From assembly GCF_050286925.1 (NCBI RefSeq), contig NZ_JBFWFX010000001.1, positions 1-64,000 on the forward strand: DNA of 64,000 nucleotides. The letters run 5' to 3'. The DNA comes from Caloranaerobacter sp050286925 (GTDB lineage: Bacteria; Bacillota; Clostridia; Tissierellales; Thermohalobacteraceae). The first letter of the stretch is position 1. Every line of letters begins with the position of its first letter. Below the pieces are notes generated by a model. That model did not search any database. It was given only the letters and a program-made list of their open reading frames with translations, and was not told the origin of the DNA. This document shows positions 18,466-26,614 of the stretch, in pieces. The position numbers were made by a program, and so were the translations under genes.

Positions 18466-19035
18466 GTGTCTCTTAAACATGGTATTCTTGGATTGCTTTC
18501 TTATAATTCAATGACCGGTTATGATTTAATGAAATATTTTAATGAATCTTTGAAGTTTTTCTGGAATGCTCAAACTAGTCAGATATACAGAGAATTGAAT
18601 AATTTAGAGAAAAAAGGATTTGTGAAATCAGATATAGTTTATCAGGAAAATAAACCTAATAAAAGGGTATACACTATTACTAAAAATGGAAAAGCAGAAT
18701 TTCTAAAATGGTTGAATGAATATTCATTAAAAGAGTCAGTAAAAGTAAGAAATTCTTTTCTTATGAGAGTGTTTTTTAGTGCTAATGCTGATCCAGATAA
18801 ATTAATAGAGGCACTTTTGGAATATAAGAAGTATAATGTGGATTTTTTAAAGAGTTTAGAAGTTATCCATAAAAAATTGGATACATTTCAAGAAATTATT
18901 GACTCAAAAAATGAAAAGTTATTTTGGGAACTGACATTAAGAAATGGGATTATATCAGCAGAAGGCAATATTAAATGGGTAGAAGAAGCAATTAGTAAAA
19001 TTAAAAATTTGAAAGGCGATGATAATAGTGAATAA
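18466..19035 (+). CDS. PadR-family transcriptional regulator
   Basis: The protein is 189 aa. The winged helix (about residues 1-90) starts SLKHGILGLLSYNSMTGYDL, followed by SQIYRELNNLEKKGFV and a KRVYTIT wing. The C-terminal helices (about 95-185) form the dimerisation domain of the AphA/PadR class. GTG 18466 follows AAAGGAGGGG. The gene overlaps the flavodoxin gene, so it probably controls that operon as well as itself through the operator at 18413-18448. Confidence 0.9.
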   Translation: MSLKHGILGLLSYNSMTGYDLMKYFNESLKFFWNAQTSQIYRELNNLEKKGFVKSDIVYQENKPNKRVYTITKNGKAEFLKWLNEYSLKESVKVRNSFLMRVFFSANADPDKLIEALLEYKKYNVDFLKSLEVIHKKLDTFQEIIDSKNEKLFWELTLRNGIISAEGNIKWVEEAISKIKNLKGDDNSE

Positions 19036-19744
19036 AATTTTAGTTTTGAATGGTAGTCCTAGAGGAAAAAATGGGAATACACATAAATTAGTTGATAAGT
19101 TTTTAGAAGGTATAAAAGAAATTGATACAAAAACAGTTATAGAATATGTGGAATTAAAAAATAAAAATATTAAAAATTGTATAGGATGTTTTTCATGTTG
19201 GAATAGAACACCTGGCAAATGTGTTCAAAAAGATGATATGGATGAATTGTTAGAAAAATTTATTGAAGCAGATATTATTATTTGGGCAACTCCATTGTAT
19301 CACTATACTATGACATCAATATTAAAAAAATTTGTGGAGAGGACTTTGCCACTAAATGAACCTTATATAGTAAAAAAAGGAGATGTATTTGGTCATCCAG
19401 AAAGATATGATATTAGAAAAAAGAAAAATATTTTAATTTCAAATTGTGGATTTCCAGAGTATCATAATTTTCAATTGCTTATAGATGAATTCAAAAAAAT
19501 AAGTAAGGAACAATTAAATGGAAGCATATTATGTGTTGAAGGAGAATTATTATCAATAAAACCGTTGCAAAATAGAATTAAATGGTATTTAGATGGAGTA
19601 AAAAAAGCAGGAAAAGAGTTTGCTGTTGATGGATATATACATGAAGAGACATTAAAATTACTAAAAAAACCTCTTATTCCCATAGAAGAATTTATTGAAA
19701 TGGCAAATTTAAGTTGGCAGGTTGATGAAGGAAATAAGTTATGA
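19028..19744 (+). CDS. Flavodoxin/NADPH-dependent FMN reductase family protein
   Basis: The protein is 238 aa. The N-terminal FMN phosphate loop is LNGSPRGKNGNT. A cysteine pair in GCFSCWNRTPGKC is typical of WrbA-like multimeric flavodoxins and iron-sulfur flavoprotein relatives, and ATPLYHYTMTS lines the flavin site. The C-terminal extension (about 150-238) is longer than in minimal flavodoxins. GTG 19028 is preferred over ATG 19019 because AAAGGCG is too close to the latter. It overlaps padR by 8 bp and may act on small electrophilic or quinone-like compounds sensed by PadR. Confidence 0.85.
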   Translation: MNKILVLNGSPRGKNGNTHKLVDKFLEGIKEIDTKTVIEYVELKNKNIKNCIGCFSCWNRTPGKCVQKDDMDELLEKFIEADIIIWATPLYHYTMTSILKKFVERTLPLNEPYIVKKGDVFGHPERYDIRKKKNILISNCGFPEYHNFQLLIDEFKKISKEQLNGSILCVEGELLSIKPLQNRIKWYLDGVKKAGKEFAVDGYIHEETLKLLKKPLIPIEEFIEMANLSWQVDEGNKL

Positions 19745-20125
19745 TAACTTAAAAGGATATAATTTTCTTAAATTAATGAAACATAGTTTTAATCCTTTGA
19801 ATGCAAAAGATATGAATGATGTTCTTGAGTTCGATTTCATAGATTTGAAAGAGCAGTATCACTTTATAATTAAAGATGGTAAATGTGAGTTAAGAAAAGG
19901 GAAAAGTGACAATTATACTACAAAAGTTATTACAACATATGAAACCTGGATTAAAATACTAATCATGAGCTTGATGGGGTGCAAGTAATGTTAGATGGTC
20001 TTTATAGAATTGATGGAGATTTGAATTTTATGATGAATCTTGAGAGAATATTTGAGTCAAATGATAAAGATAAGCAAAATGAACAGTTTTCAAAGAACAA
20101 TAAAATATTAGGCATTGGTGGATAA
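19725..20125 (+). pseudogene. SCP2 sterol-binding-like protein, frameshifted
   Basis: The first frame encodes an SCP2-type domain (EQYHFIIKDGKCELRKG, TTYETWIKI) and ends prematurely at 19988. From about 19960 the next frame continues the expected fold (NHELDGVQVMLDGLYRIDGD, then LNFMMNLERIF) to TAA 20123-20125. A one-base shift near 19955-19965 explains the break. After that stop the same frame runs into the membrane protein at 20132, so both could once have been one longer gene. Confidence 0.7.
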
Positions 20126-20131
20126 AAATGG

Positions 20132-20674
20132 ATGAGTCTTTCGTTTATACCATGGATTTTGTCATGGATATTTATTAATCGTAATTTATTGTTAGGAGTG
20201 ATAGTTCCGTTAAGTATTAGCATAGGAATTATAGTTATAAAGAGAAAAGCTAAAAGTATTATTTATTTTGAAAAAATCAATGTATTATATTTTGCAATTC
20301 TTTTAATTATAGGCTATTTTGGAGATGAAATATTAGCAAATAACGGTAGTGAAATAAATTATTTTGCCATGGCTCTTATATGGTTGAATTCAGTTTTTGA
20401 TAATAAACCCCTTACAGCAGATTATTTAAAATATAGATATGATATTTCTATAGAAAAGAATCCAGTGTTTATAAAAACAAATAATATACTTATATTATTT
20501 TGGAGTGGAATATTTGTTATTCAGGGAATAATTTATATAACATTGAAATCTTATGGATATTTTAAAATTACACTTTTACTTTATTTATTGATATTTGTTG
20601 CACTAAAATTTACGAATCGGTTTTCAATGTGGTATCCTAAAAAAATCGCTAGTGGAGATAGTTTGCTTGAATAA
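20132..20674 (+). CDS. Multi-helix membrane protein, possibly the C-terminal half of the SCP2 gene
   Basis: The protein is 180 aa with about five hydrophobic segments and a loop containing NKPLTADYLKYRYD. It is in the same frame as the second half of the broken SCP2 reading, separated from it by one TAA and six bases. It therefore looks like the membrane part of a former fusion. A GGTGGA site before the ATG could allow independent translation. I do not recognise a characterised family. Confidence 0.5.
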   Translation: MSLSFIPWILSWIFINRNLLLGVIVPLSISIGIIVIKRKAKSIIYFEKINVLYFAILLIIGYFGDEILANNGSEINYFAMALIWLNSVFDNKPLTADYLKYRYDISIEKNPVFIKTNNILILFWSGIFVIQGIIYITLKSYGYFKITLLLYLLIFVALKFTNRFSMWYPKKIASGDSLLE

Positions 20675-20814
20675 TAAATAATATAGTGAATTTGATATTA
20701 TTCTGAAGTTTAATATTAAAAAAATAAAGTTAGATATAAAAATGATTTAGGTTATTTATGTAGAATATTATATCTAAAAAGTTAAGATGATAATCGAAAG
20801 GGGCTAATGTTTTT

Positions 20815-21435
20815 ATGCAAATAGAATACATTAGATTTATCGTAGAGGAAGTTTTTTTAAGAAATAATCGTTATAAATATGAATATATTTCAGATATTAA
20901 AGAATTCAAAGAAATAAATGATTATGCAAATCGAGTAATAGAATGGCTGAAAAGTGGCAAAAAAAAGAGATGGATAGGAGGTATATATAAATATATTTAT
21001 GAACAGCAGTTAGATTTTTTAGATTATAAGAGTTACGATGAACTAACTAATCGGGATAACGGGATATATGTTATTGCAGATAATAAAGGTGATGTTTTAT
21101 ATATAGGTAAATCAGATAATAAAGATTTTGATTTGTTTTCTAGATTATTTGACCATTTAGTTCCTAAACTATCTGAACAATATCCTAATGGACAGGTTAA
21201 TAACAATACTCCAGAAATATGGAGTGATGAAATAAATGCAGGGAAAAACTTAAAGATTTTTGTATGTTGTAATATTAACTTTGATCCTGAATTATTAGAA
21301 ATATATTTGATTGCAAGATATAAACTAAAATATGGGCATAGTCCTAAATATAATAAAGATAATGCAAAGCCATTTAGTAAAAAGCCGTTATTAAATAGTC
21401 TTATTAATTATACAGATTTTTTAATGAGATTATAG
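20815..21435 (+). CDS. GIY-YIG domain protein
   Basis: The protein is 206 aa. From about residue 80 it carries a GIY-YIG nuclease fold: GIYVIADNKGDVLYIGKS has both signature triplets, SRLFDH supplies the usual arginine, and LLEIYLIARYK the metal-binding glutamate. The N-terminal 75 residues are unassigned. It could be a stand-alone endonuclease, but no methyltransferase or phage genes accompany it. AAAGGGG precedes the ATG. It is the last gene of the insertion before yaaL. Confidence 0.75.
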   Translation: MQIEYIRFIVEEVFLRNNRYKYEYISDIKEFKEINDYANRVIEWLKSGKKKRWIGGIYKYIYEQQLDFLDYKSYDELTNRDNGIYVIADNKGDVLYIGKSDNKDFDLFSRLFDHLVPKLSEQYPNGQVNNNTPEIWSDEINAGKNLKIFVCCNINFDPELLEIYLIARYKLKYGHSPKYNKDNAKPFSKKPLLNSLINYTDFLMRL

Positions 21436-21551
21436 CTAATATAAGAAAGTGTAGTATTACAAGGATAATTTTAAAAGAGTTTATTTGGCGTGTATAACCC
21501 TCCAAAAAATTGTAAATAATTAAGATAAAAATTATTTTGGGGGGTTTTAAT

Positions 21552-21836
21552 ATGTCTAATATATTTTCGCAAAATAAAGTGAAAATACTTTTAAATGTAA
21601 ATAATCTATTAATTAATATGAAGGACAAGTTGATTCATCATAAAAGTAATGAAGAGGAATTTTTTAAAACTCTAAAAGAGGCACATTTTGAATGGAAAGA
21701 AGCAGAAAATTATTTCCAGAACGTAACGGATCCTGATTTAATAGATTTTGCTATTTATAATATGGAAGCTGCAAAAACAAAATATATCTATCTTTTAAAG
21801 GAAGCTAGAAAAAAAGGGATAAAAACATCCGTATAA
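21552..21836 (+). CDS. yaaL: YaaL-like DUF2508 protein
   Basis: The protein is 94 aa, helical and highly charged, with the family pattern WKEAENYFQNVTDPDLIDFA followed by AAKTKYIYLLKEARKKGIK. In B. subtilis yaaL lies directly between recR and bofA, and the bofA homologue follows here. Function is unknown. A G-rich site (GGGGGG) precedes the ATG. Confidence 0.8.
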   Translation: MSNIFSQNKVKILLNVNNLLINMKDKLIHHKSNEEEFFKTLKEAHFEWKEAENYFQNVTDPDLIDFAIYNMEAAKTKYIYLLKEARKKGIKTSV

Positions 21837-21923
21837 AGGCTTGTAATATTATTTTATTTTTATTTATATACTTAAATAAGAAAACATTTAAATTAAGAAA
21901 ACATTTTTAGGAGCGTGGGGGAA

Positions 21924-22196
21924 ATGGGCTTAGGTTTAGAGATGGGGGTAGCTTTGTCATATATACTAGCATTAGTTGTAATTTTGATTGTTGTAATGCT
22001 TCTTTTAAAGCCATTAAAGCTGATTTTGAAATTAATAATTAATGGAATAATAGGGTTGGTATTGCTTTTAGCAGTAAATTTCGTTGGTAAATTCATTGGA
22101 ATAAAGATAGGGATTAATATCATAACGATAATCGTTGCAGGATTTTTAGGGATACCGGGAGTAATTTTGTTAATAATAATAAATTATATTTTGTAA
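21924..22196 (+). CDS. bofA: Pro-sigma-K processing inhibitor BofA-like protein
   Basis: The protein is 90 aa and almost entirely hydrophobic with helices at about 8-30, 33-55 and 65-88, ending GIPGVILLIIINYIL, as in BofA. In B. subtilis BofA inhibits the SpoIVFB protease in the mother cell. ATG 21924 lies about ten bases after TAGGAG; GTG 21915 is too close. Its position after yaaL supports the call. Confidence 0.8.
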   Translation: MGLGLEMGVALSYILALVVILIVVMLLLKPLKLILKLIINGIIGLVLLLAVNFVGKFIGIKIGINIITIIVAGFLGIPGVILLIIINYIL

Positions 22197-22213
22197 ATAA
22201 AAGTGGTAGAATA

Positions 22214-22241
22214 AAAGAGGGAACGTTTTCCCTCTTTTTTC
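22214..22241 (+). terminator. Rho-independent terminator after bofA
   Basis: Hairpin AAGAGGGAACGTTTTCCCTCTT with a T run. Confidence 0.9.
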
Positions 22242-22331
22242 TTTACTAAAAAACTATTAATTTTTTTTAAAATAAAAATTTGATAAATTTATTTTATATC
22301 ATGTTGTATCTATTGAACAATTTATATTTAT

Positions 22332-22455
22332 CTGTTATACTAAAAATTGCAAACTGTTATATATTTAAAACTAAGATTTCCAGCATTATTAATGACCTGT
22401 TATATGAGGAATATAATATTGTATTATAACAGACAGGATAAAAAAATACTGTTCT
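22332..22455 (+). promoter_or_regulatory. Array of CTGTTATA motifs upstream of porCDAB
   Basis: CTGTTATA occurs at 22332-22339, 22354-22361 and 22397-22404, its reverse complement TATAACAG at 22425-22432, and a close variant around 22449 (TGTTCTATAACA). The third and fourth form an inverted repeat around an AT-rich centre. This is the only obvious structure in the long leader of the operon and could bind a repressor such as a Rex- or Fnr-like redox regulator. The factor is not identified. Confidence 0.45.
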
Positions 22456-22594
22456 ATAACAATTGATTTTATTTTCATAAGTCAATAATTCCTTTATATT
22501 TATTGAAGGAATTAAAGCTAATATATAGAAATATTCTGTGTATTTATCAGGACACAAAATCATTTTAATGGTCAATATGAAAGGAGGAAAATTG

Positions 22595-23182
22595 ATGGCA
22601 AAAAAAATGATTGAAATTCGTTGGCATGGCCGTGGTGGTCAAGGTGCAAAAACTGCTTCATTATTGTTAGCTGAAGCTGCATTTGCTACAGGTAAATTTA
22701 TACAAGGATTCCCTGAGTATGGTCCAGAAAGAATGGGGGCACCAATTACAGCTTACAACAGAATTAGTGATAGTAAAATAAGAATACATAGTAATATCTA
22801 TGAACCAGACTATGTAGTAGTTGTTGATGAAACTTTACTTAAAGATGTAGATGTAACAGCTGGATTGAAAAAAGAAGGTGCTATTGTAATTAACTCAGAA
22901 AAAAGCCCTGAGGAATTAAGACCATTATTAAAAGGATATGAAGGAAAAGTTTATACTATTGATGCAAGAAAAATTTCAATTGAAACATTAGGAAAATATT
23001 TTCCAAACACTCCAATGTTAGGAGCTATAGTTAAAGTTGCTAATATAATGGAAGAAGAAGATTTCTTAAAAGCTATGGAAGAATCTTTTGCTCATAAGTT
23101 TGCTACAAAGCCAGAGGTTATCGAAGGAAACATGGAAGCTATCAAGAGAGCCTTGAAGGAGGTTAAGGGCGATGAAAGATAA
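22595..23182 (+). CDS. porC: 2-ketoacid:ferredoxin oxidoreductase, gamma subunit
   Basis: The protein is 195 aa with the gamma-domain signature RWHGRGGQGAKTA near the N-terminus and FPEYGPERMGAPI. It belongs to the four-subunit enzyme that oxidises pyruvate or a related 2-oxoacid to acyl-CoA and reduces ferredoxin. AAAGGAGG precedes ATG 22595. The end overlaps porD by 11 bp, showing translational coupling. The substrate (pyruvate or 2-oxoisovalerate) cannot be fixed from sequence alone. Confidence 0.93.
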   Translation: MAKKMIEIRWHGRGGQGAKTASLLLAEAAFATGKFIQGFPEYGPERMGAPITAYNRISDSKIRIHSNIYEPDYVVVVDETLLKDVDVTAGLKKEGAIVINSEKSPEELRPLLKGYEGKVYTIDARKISIETLGKYFPNTPMLGAIVKVANIMEEEDFLKAMEESFAHKFATKPEVIEGNMEAIKRALKEVKGDER

Positions 23183-23477
23183 TAAAAAAGTTACAATAAC
23201 GACTGAAACGACTTGGAAAGAAATAACTCCAGGTGGAATCATTTACGAAGCTGGTAATGCACAAAATTATAAAACTGGCGAATGGAGATCAATGAAACCT
23301 ATTTGGAATAGTGAGAAATGTAAGCAATGTTTATTATGCTTCCCTGTATGCCCTGACTCATCAATATTAGTTGAAGACGGAAAATTAGTAGGAATTGACT
23401 ATGATCATTGTAAGGGTTGCGGAGTATGTGTAGAAGTATGTCCATTTAATGTATTTGATTTTGTTAAAGAAGAATAG
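23172..23477 (+). CDS. porD: 2-ketoacid:ferredoxin oxidoreductase, delta (ferredoxin) subunit
   Basis: The protein is 101 aa with two 4Fe-4S motifs: CKQCLLCFPVCPDS and CKGCGVCVEVCPFN. It carries electrons from the TPP site to soluble ferredoxin, such as that at 48006. The N-terminal extension (TWKEITPGGIIYEAGNA) is typical of the POR/VOR delta subunit. Confidence 0.95.
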   Translation: MKDNKKVTITTETTWKEITPGGIIYEAGNAQNYKTGEWRSMKPIWNSEKCKQCLLCFPVCPDSSILVEDGKLVGIDYDHCKGCGVCVEVCPFNVFDFVKEE

Positions 23478-23495
23478 TTGTAAGGAGGGAAACAA

Positions 23496-24680
23496 ATGGC
23501 TATAAGAGAAAGATTAAGTGGTAACGAAGCAGTTGCAACTGCTATGAAACAAATAAATCCTGATGTTGTTGCAGCTTTCCCTATTACTCCATCAACTGAA
23601 GTACCACAGTATTTCTCACAATTTGTTGCTAATGGTTCAGTTGATACAGAGTTCATTGCTGTTGAAAGTGAGCACAGTGCTATGAGTGCTTGTGTTGGTG
23701 CATCAGCAGCAGGTGCAAGGGTTATGACTGCTACATCAGCTAACGGTCTTGCTTTAATGTGGGAGATATTATATATTGCTGCTTCATCAAGATTACCAAT
23801 AGTTATGCCTGTTATAAACAGAGCATTATCAGGTCCAATCAATATCCATAATGACCATAGTGATTCTATGGGAGCTAGAGATTCAGGTTGGATACAATTA
23901 TATTCAGAAGATAATCAAGAAGCATATGACAATATAATTCAAGCTATAAGAATAGCAGAACATAAAGATGTTAGACTTCCTGTAATGGTATGTATGGATG
24001 GTTTTATAGTGAGCCATTCAGTTGAAAATATAGAGCTATTAGAAACTGAAAAGGTTAAAGAGTTTGTTGGTGAATATGATCCAGGTTTAGATACATTATT
24101 AAATCCAGAGCAGCCAGTTGCTATGGGACCATTGGATTTACCACCACATTATTTCGAACATAAACGTCAACAAGCTGAAGCGATGAAGAATGCTAAGAAA
24201 GTTATTTTAGAAATAGCTAAAGAATTCGAAGCTTTAACAGGAAGAAAATATGGTCTATTTGAAGAGTACAAAATGGAAGATGCAGAAGTTGCTATTGTTG
24301 TACTTAACTCAACTGCTGGAACAGCTAAAGAAGTAGTAGATGAGCTAAGAGAAAAAGGAGTAAAAGCTGGATTAATTAAGATAAGAGTATTTAGACCATT
24401 CCCTGTTGAAGAATTAAGAGATGCATTAAAGCATGTTAAAGCTATAGCTGTAATGGATAAAGCAGATAGTTTTTCAGCTGCTGGTGGTCCAGTATTTGTT
24501 GAGACTAGAGCGGCTTTATATGATACAGAAACTAAGCCAGTTGTAATAAGCTATATTTATGGTTTAGGTGGTAGAGACGTAAGAACTGACGATATTATGA
24601 AGGTATACAATGACTTACTTGAAATAGTTAAAACAGGAGAAGTTAAGTCAGTTTACAACTACTTGGGTGTAAGAGAATAG
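23496..24680 (+). CDS. porA: 2-ketoacid:ferredoxin oxidoreductase, alpha subunit
   Basis: The protein is 394 aa, the normal size. The N-terminal part has SGNEAVATAMKQINPDVV and AAFPITPSTEVPQYF, followed by the ESEHSAMSACVGASAAGAR segment that contacts TPP. The C-terminal transketolase-like domain includes KIRVFRPFPVEELR. AAGGAGGGAAAC precedes the start, and porB follows after 12 bp. Confidence 0.95.
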   Translation: MAIRERLSGNEAVATAMKQINPDVVAAFPITPSTEVPQYFSQFVANGSVDTEFIAVESEHSAMSACVGASAAGARVMTATSANGLALMWEILYIAASSRLPIVMPVINRALSGPINIHNDHSDSMGARDSGWIQLYSEDNQEAYDNIIQAIRIAEHKDVRLPVMVCMDGFIVSHSVENIELLETEKVKEFVGEYDPGLDTLLNPEQPVAMGPLDLPPHYFEHKRQQAEAMKNAKKVILEIAKEFEALTGRKYGLFEEYKMEDAEVAIVVLNSTAGTAKEVVDELREKGVKAGLIKIRVFRPFPVEELRDALKHVKAIAVMDKADSFSAAGGPVFVETRAALYDTETKPVVISYIYGLGGRDVRTDDIMKVYNDLLEIVKTGEVKSVYNYLGVRE

Positions 24681-24692
24681 GAGGTGCAGTAA

Positions 24693-25625
24693 ATGGCTTT
24701 AAATTTAAGAGAAGCTGCAAAAAGACCTGAAAGATTTACAGGTGGTCATAGATTATGTGCTGGATGTGGTGCTTCTGTAACTGTTCGTGCTGTTTTAAGA
24801 GCATTAAAACCAGAGGATAAGGCAGTTATAGGTGCTGCTACTGGTTGTTTAGAGGTTTCAAGTTTCTTATATCCATATACAGCTTGGAAAGATTCATTTA
24901 TTCACAATGCATTCGAGAATGTAGGTGCTACTATAAGTGGTGTTGAAGCTGCTTATAGAGTTTTAAAGAAAAAAGGAAAAATAGACGCTACTTATAAGTT
25001 TATAGCTTTTGGTGGAGACGGTGGTACTTACGATATAGGTCTTCAATCATTGTCAGGAGCAATGGAAAGAGGACATGATATGGTGTATGTATGCTATGAC
25101 AATGGTGCTTACATGAACACTGGTATCCAAAGGTCATCAGCTACTCCAAAATATGCGAATACAACAACTTCTCCAGCAGGAAAAGTTGTTCCAGGTAAGC
25201 AACAGTTTAGAAAAGATTTAACTGAAGTTATGGCAGCACATCATATACCATATGTTGCTCAAACAGCACCATTTGGTAACTTTAGCGACATACATCAAAA
25301 GGCTGAAAAAGCAATATATACTGAAGGACCAGCTTTCTTAAATGTATTTACTCCATGTCCTCGTGGATGGAGATATGATACTCCAAAATTAATGGAAATA
25401 ATTAAGTTAGCTATAGATACATGCTATTGGCCATTATATGAAGTTGAAAACGGTAAATGGAGATTAACATATAAGCCTAAGAAGAAGCTTCCAATAGAAG
25501 ACTTCTTAAGACCACAAGGAAGATTTAAACACTTATTCAAACCAGAAAATCAACATTTAATTGAAGAACTTCAAAAAGAAGTTGACAGAAGATGGGAAAT
25601 GCTTCTTGAAAAATGTGGAGAATAA
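24693..25625 (+). CDS. porB: 2-ketoacid:ferredoxin oxidoreductase, beta (TPP-binding) subunit
   Basis: The protein is 310 aa. CAGCGAS near residue 22 and later cysteines ligate the proximal Fe-S cluster. GGDGGTYDIGLQSLSGAMER with a downstream YDNGAYMNTG is the Mg-TPP motif. It ends the porCDAB operon, with a strong terminator directly after. Confidence 0.95.
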   Translation: MALNLREAAKRPERFTGGHRLCAGCGASVTVRAVLRALKPEDKAVIGAATGCLEVSSFLYPYTAWKDSFIHNAFENVGATISGVEAAYRVLKKKGKIDATYKFIAFGGDGGTYDIGLQSLSGAMERGHDMVYVCYDNGAYMNTGIQRSSATPKYANTTTSPAGKVVPGKQQFRKDLTEVMAAHHIPYVAQTAPFGNFSDIHQKAEKAIYTEGPAFLNVFTPCPRGWRYDTPKLMEIIKLAIDTCYWPLYEVENGKWRLTYKPKKKLPIEDFLRPQGRFKHLFKPENQHLIEELQKEVDRRWEMLLEKCGE

Positions 25626-25628
25626 AAA

Positions 25629-25661
25629 GAACCCTAACCTTTGATAGGTTAGGGTTTTTTT
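25629..25661 (+). terminator. porCDAB terminator
   Basis: Hairpin AACCCTAACC ... GGTTAGGGTT followed by a T run. Confidence 0.92.
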
Positions 25662-25750
25662 CTCTAAAAAACTCTTTGAAAAAATTGAATTATCCTTAAT
25701 TTTTTGATTTAATATTATTAAAGAAATAATATATAAAAGGGGGATATGCT

Positions 25751-26371
25751 ATGGCTGCACCAAAATTGAATGTAGAATTGAGGAACGAAGTTGGCAAAAG
25801 GTGTTCTATTAAATTGCGAAAGAATGGTTTTATACCAGGAGTAATTTATGGTCACAATAAAGAAACTAAAAGCATCAAACTAAATGAAGCTGAAGTTTCA
25901 AAGGTTTTAAACACAATAGGTTCTGGTTCTACAGTAAACTTAAATTTAAATGGAGAAATGATTCCAGCTATAATCAAAGAAGTACAAAAAGATATTATTA
26001 AAGGTAATTTATTGCATATAGATTTTCAGCAGCTTTCTGAAAATGAAGAAATTAAAGTTTTTGTTCCTGTAGTTTTATTAGGCAAGGGGAAAGTAGAGAC
26101 TTCGACAACTATTATTCAACAGCAGATAATGGAATTAGAGATAAGATGTTTACCAAAATATATACCAAAATCTATAGAGATTGATGTATCAAATTTAAAA
26201 TTTGGTGATTCTATTACAGTAGGGGACTTGAATTTAGGAGAAAATATAGAAATATTGCATGATGAAGATGAAGTCATAGCATCATTAACTGCAAATAGCA
26301 AGTATGAAGAACTTGAAGAGGATAAGGATGTACCTATTTATGAAAGTGATAAGAGTATATTAGATAAATAA
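25751..26371 (+). CDS. rplY: Ribosomal protein L25 / general stress protein Ctc, paralogue 1
   Basis: The protein is 206 aa. The N-terminal L25 domain that binds 5S rRNA has NEVGKRCSIKLRKNGFIPGV and IYG. A TL5/Ctc C-terminal beta domain follows (SNLKFGDSITVGDLNL), ending in an acidic tail. It probably sits on the 50S subunit. A strong site (AAAAGGGGG) precedes the ATG. A second copy lies 240 bp downstream. Confidence 0.9.
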   Translation: MAAPKLNVELRNEVGKRCSIKLRKNGFIPGVIYGHNKETKSIKLNEAEVSKVLNTIGSGSTVNLNLNGEMIPAIIKEVQKDIIKGNLLHIDFQQLSENEEIKVFVPVVLLGKGKVETSTTIIQQQIMELEIRCLPKYIPKSIEIDVSNLKFGDSITVGDLNLGENIEILHDEDEVIASLTANSKYEELEEDKDVPIYESDKSILDK

Positions 26372-26375
26372 ACTT

Positions 26376-26405
26376 AAAGCGGCCTTTGGCCGCTTTAGTT
26401 TTTTT
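26376..26405 (+). terminator. Terminator of L25 paralogue 1
   Basis: Hairpin AAAGCGGCC TTT GGCCGCTTT with a T run. Confidence 0.9.
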
Positions 26406-26527
26406 CACAAATTAGATTATTTATGAAAATAACGCTCATGCGGATGAATTTAGAAAAAACTAAATTCTTTCAAGCATTCGCTTTCATTTTCATAAAATAT
26501 TTAAATAGATAAGTTTGTTAACAGTCT

Positions 26528-26553
26528 AAAGCGGCTTTTGGCCGCTTTTTTTC
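26528..26553 (+). terminator. Second AAAGCGGC-type terminator hairpin
   Basis: AAAGCGGCTTTTGGCCGCTT plus a T run nearly duplicates the hairpin at 26376-26405. It lies upstream of the second L25 gene, so the spacer between the two terminators may be a transcript of its own or the result of duplication. Confidence 0.7.
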
Positions 26554-26614
26554 ATGTTTAAAAAATATATTATTGGAGATAATGAGTAGAGAGAAAAACA
26601 AAGGAGGAGAAATT

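Noticed and set aside
20815..21435. Homing endonuclease or restriction system around the GIY-YIG protein
   Set aside because: No intron, methyltransferase or specificity gene accompanies it, so only a domain-level call is justified.
15627..21551. Prophage or integrative element in the recR-yaaL interval
   Set aside because: No integrase, transposase, phage structural gene or clear attachment repeat is visible.
21404..21628. Minus-strand frame over the yaaL start
   Set aside because: It overlaps a better-supported gene and lacks a ribosome site.
22357..22575. Minus-strand frame in the porC leader
   Set aside because: It has low-complexity composition, no ribosome site, and overlaps the motif array and the porC start region.
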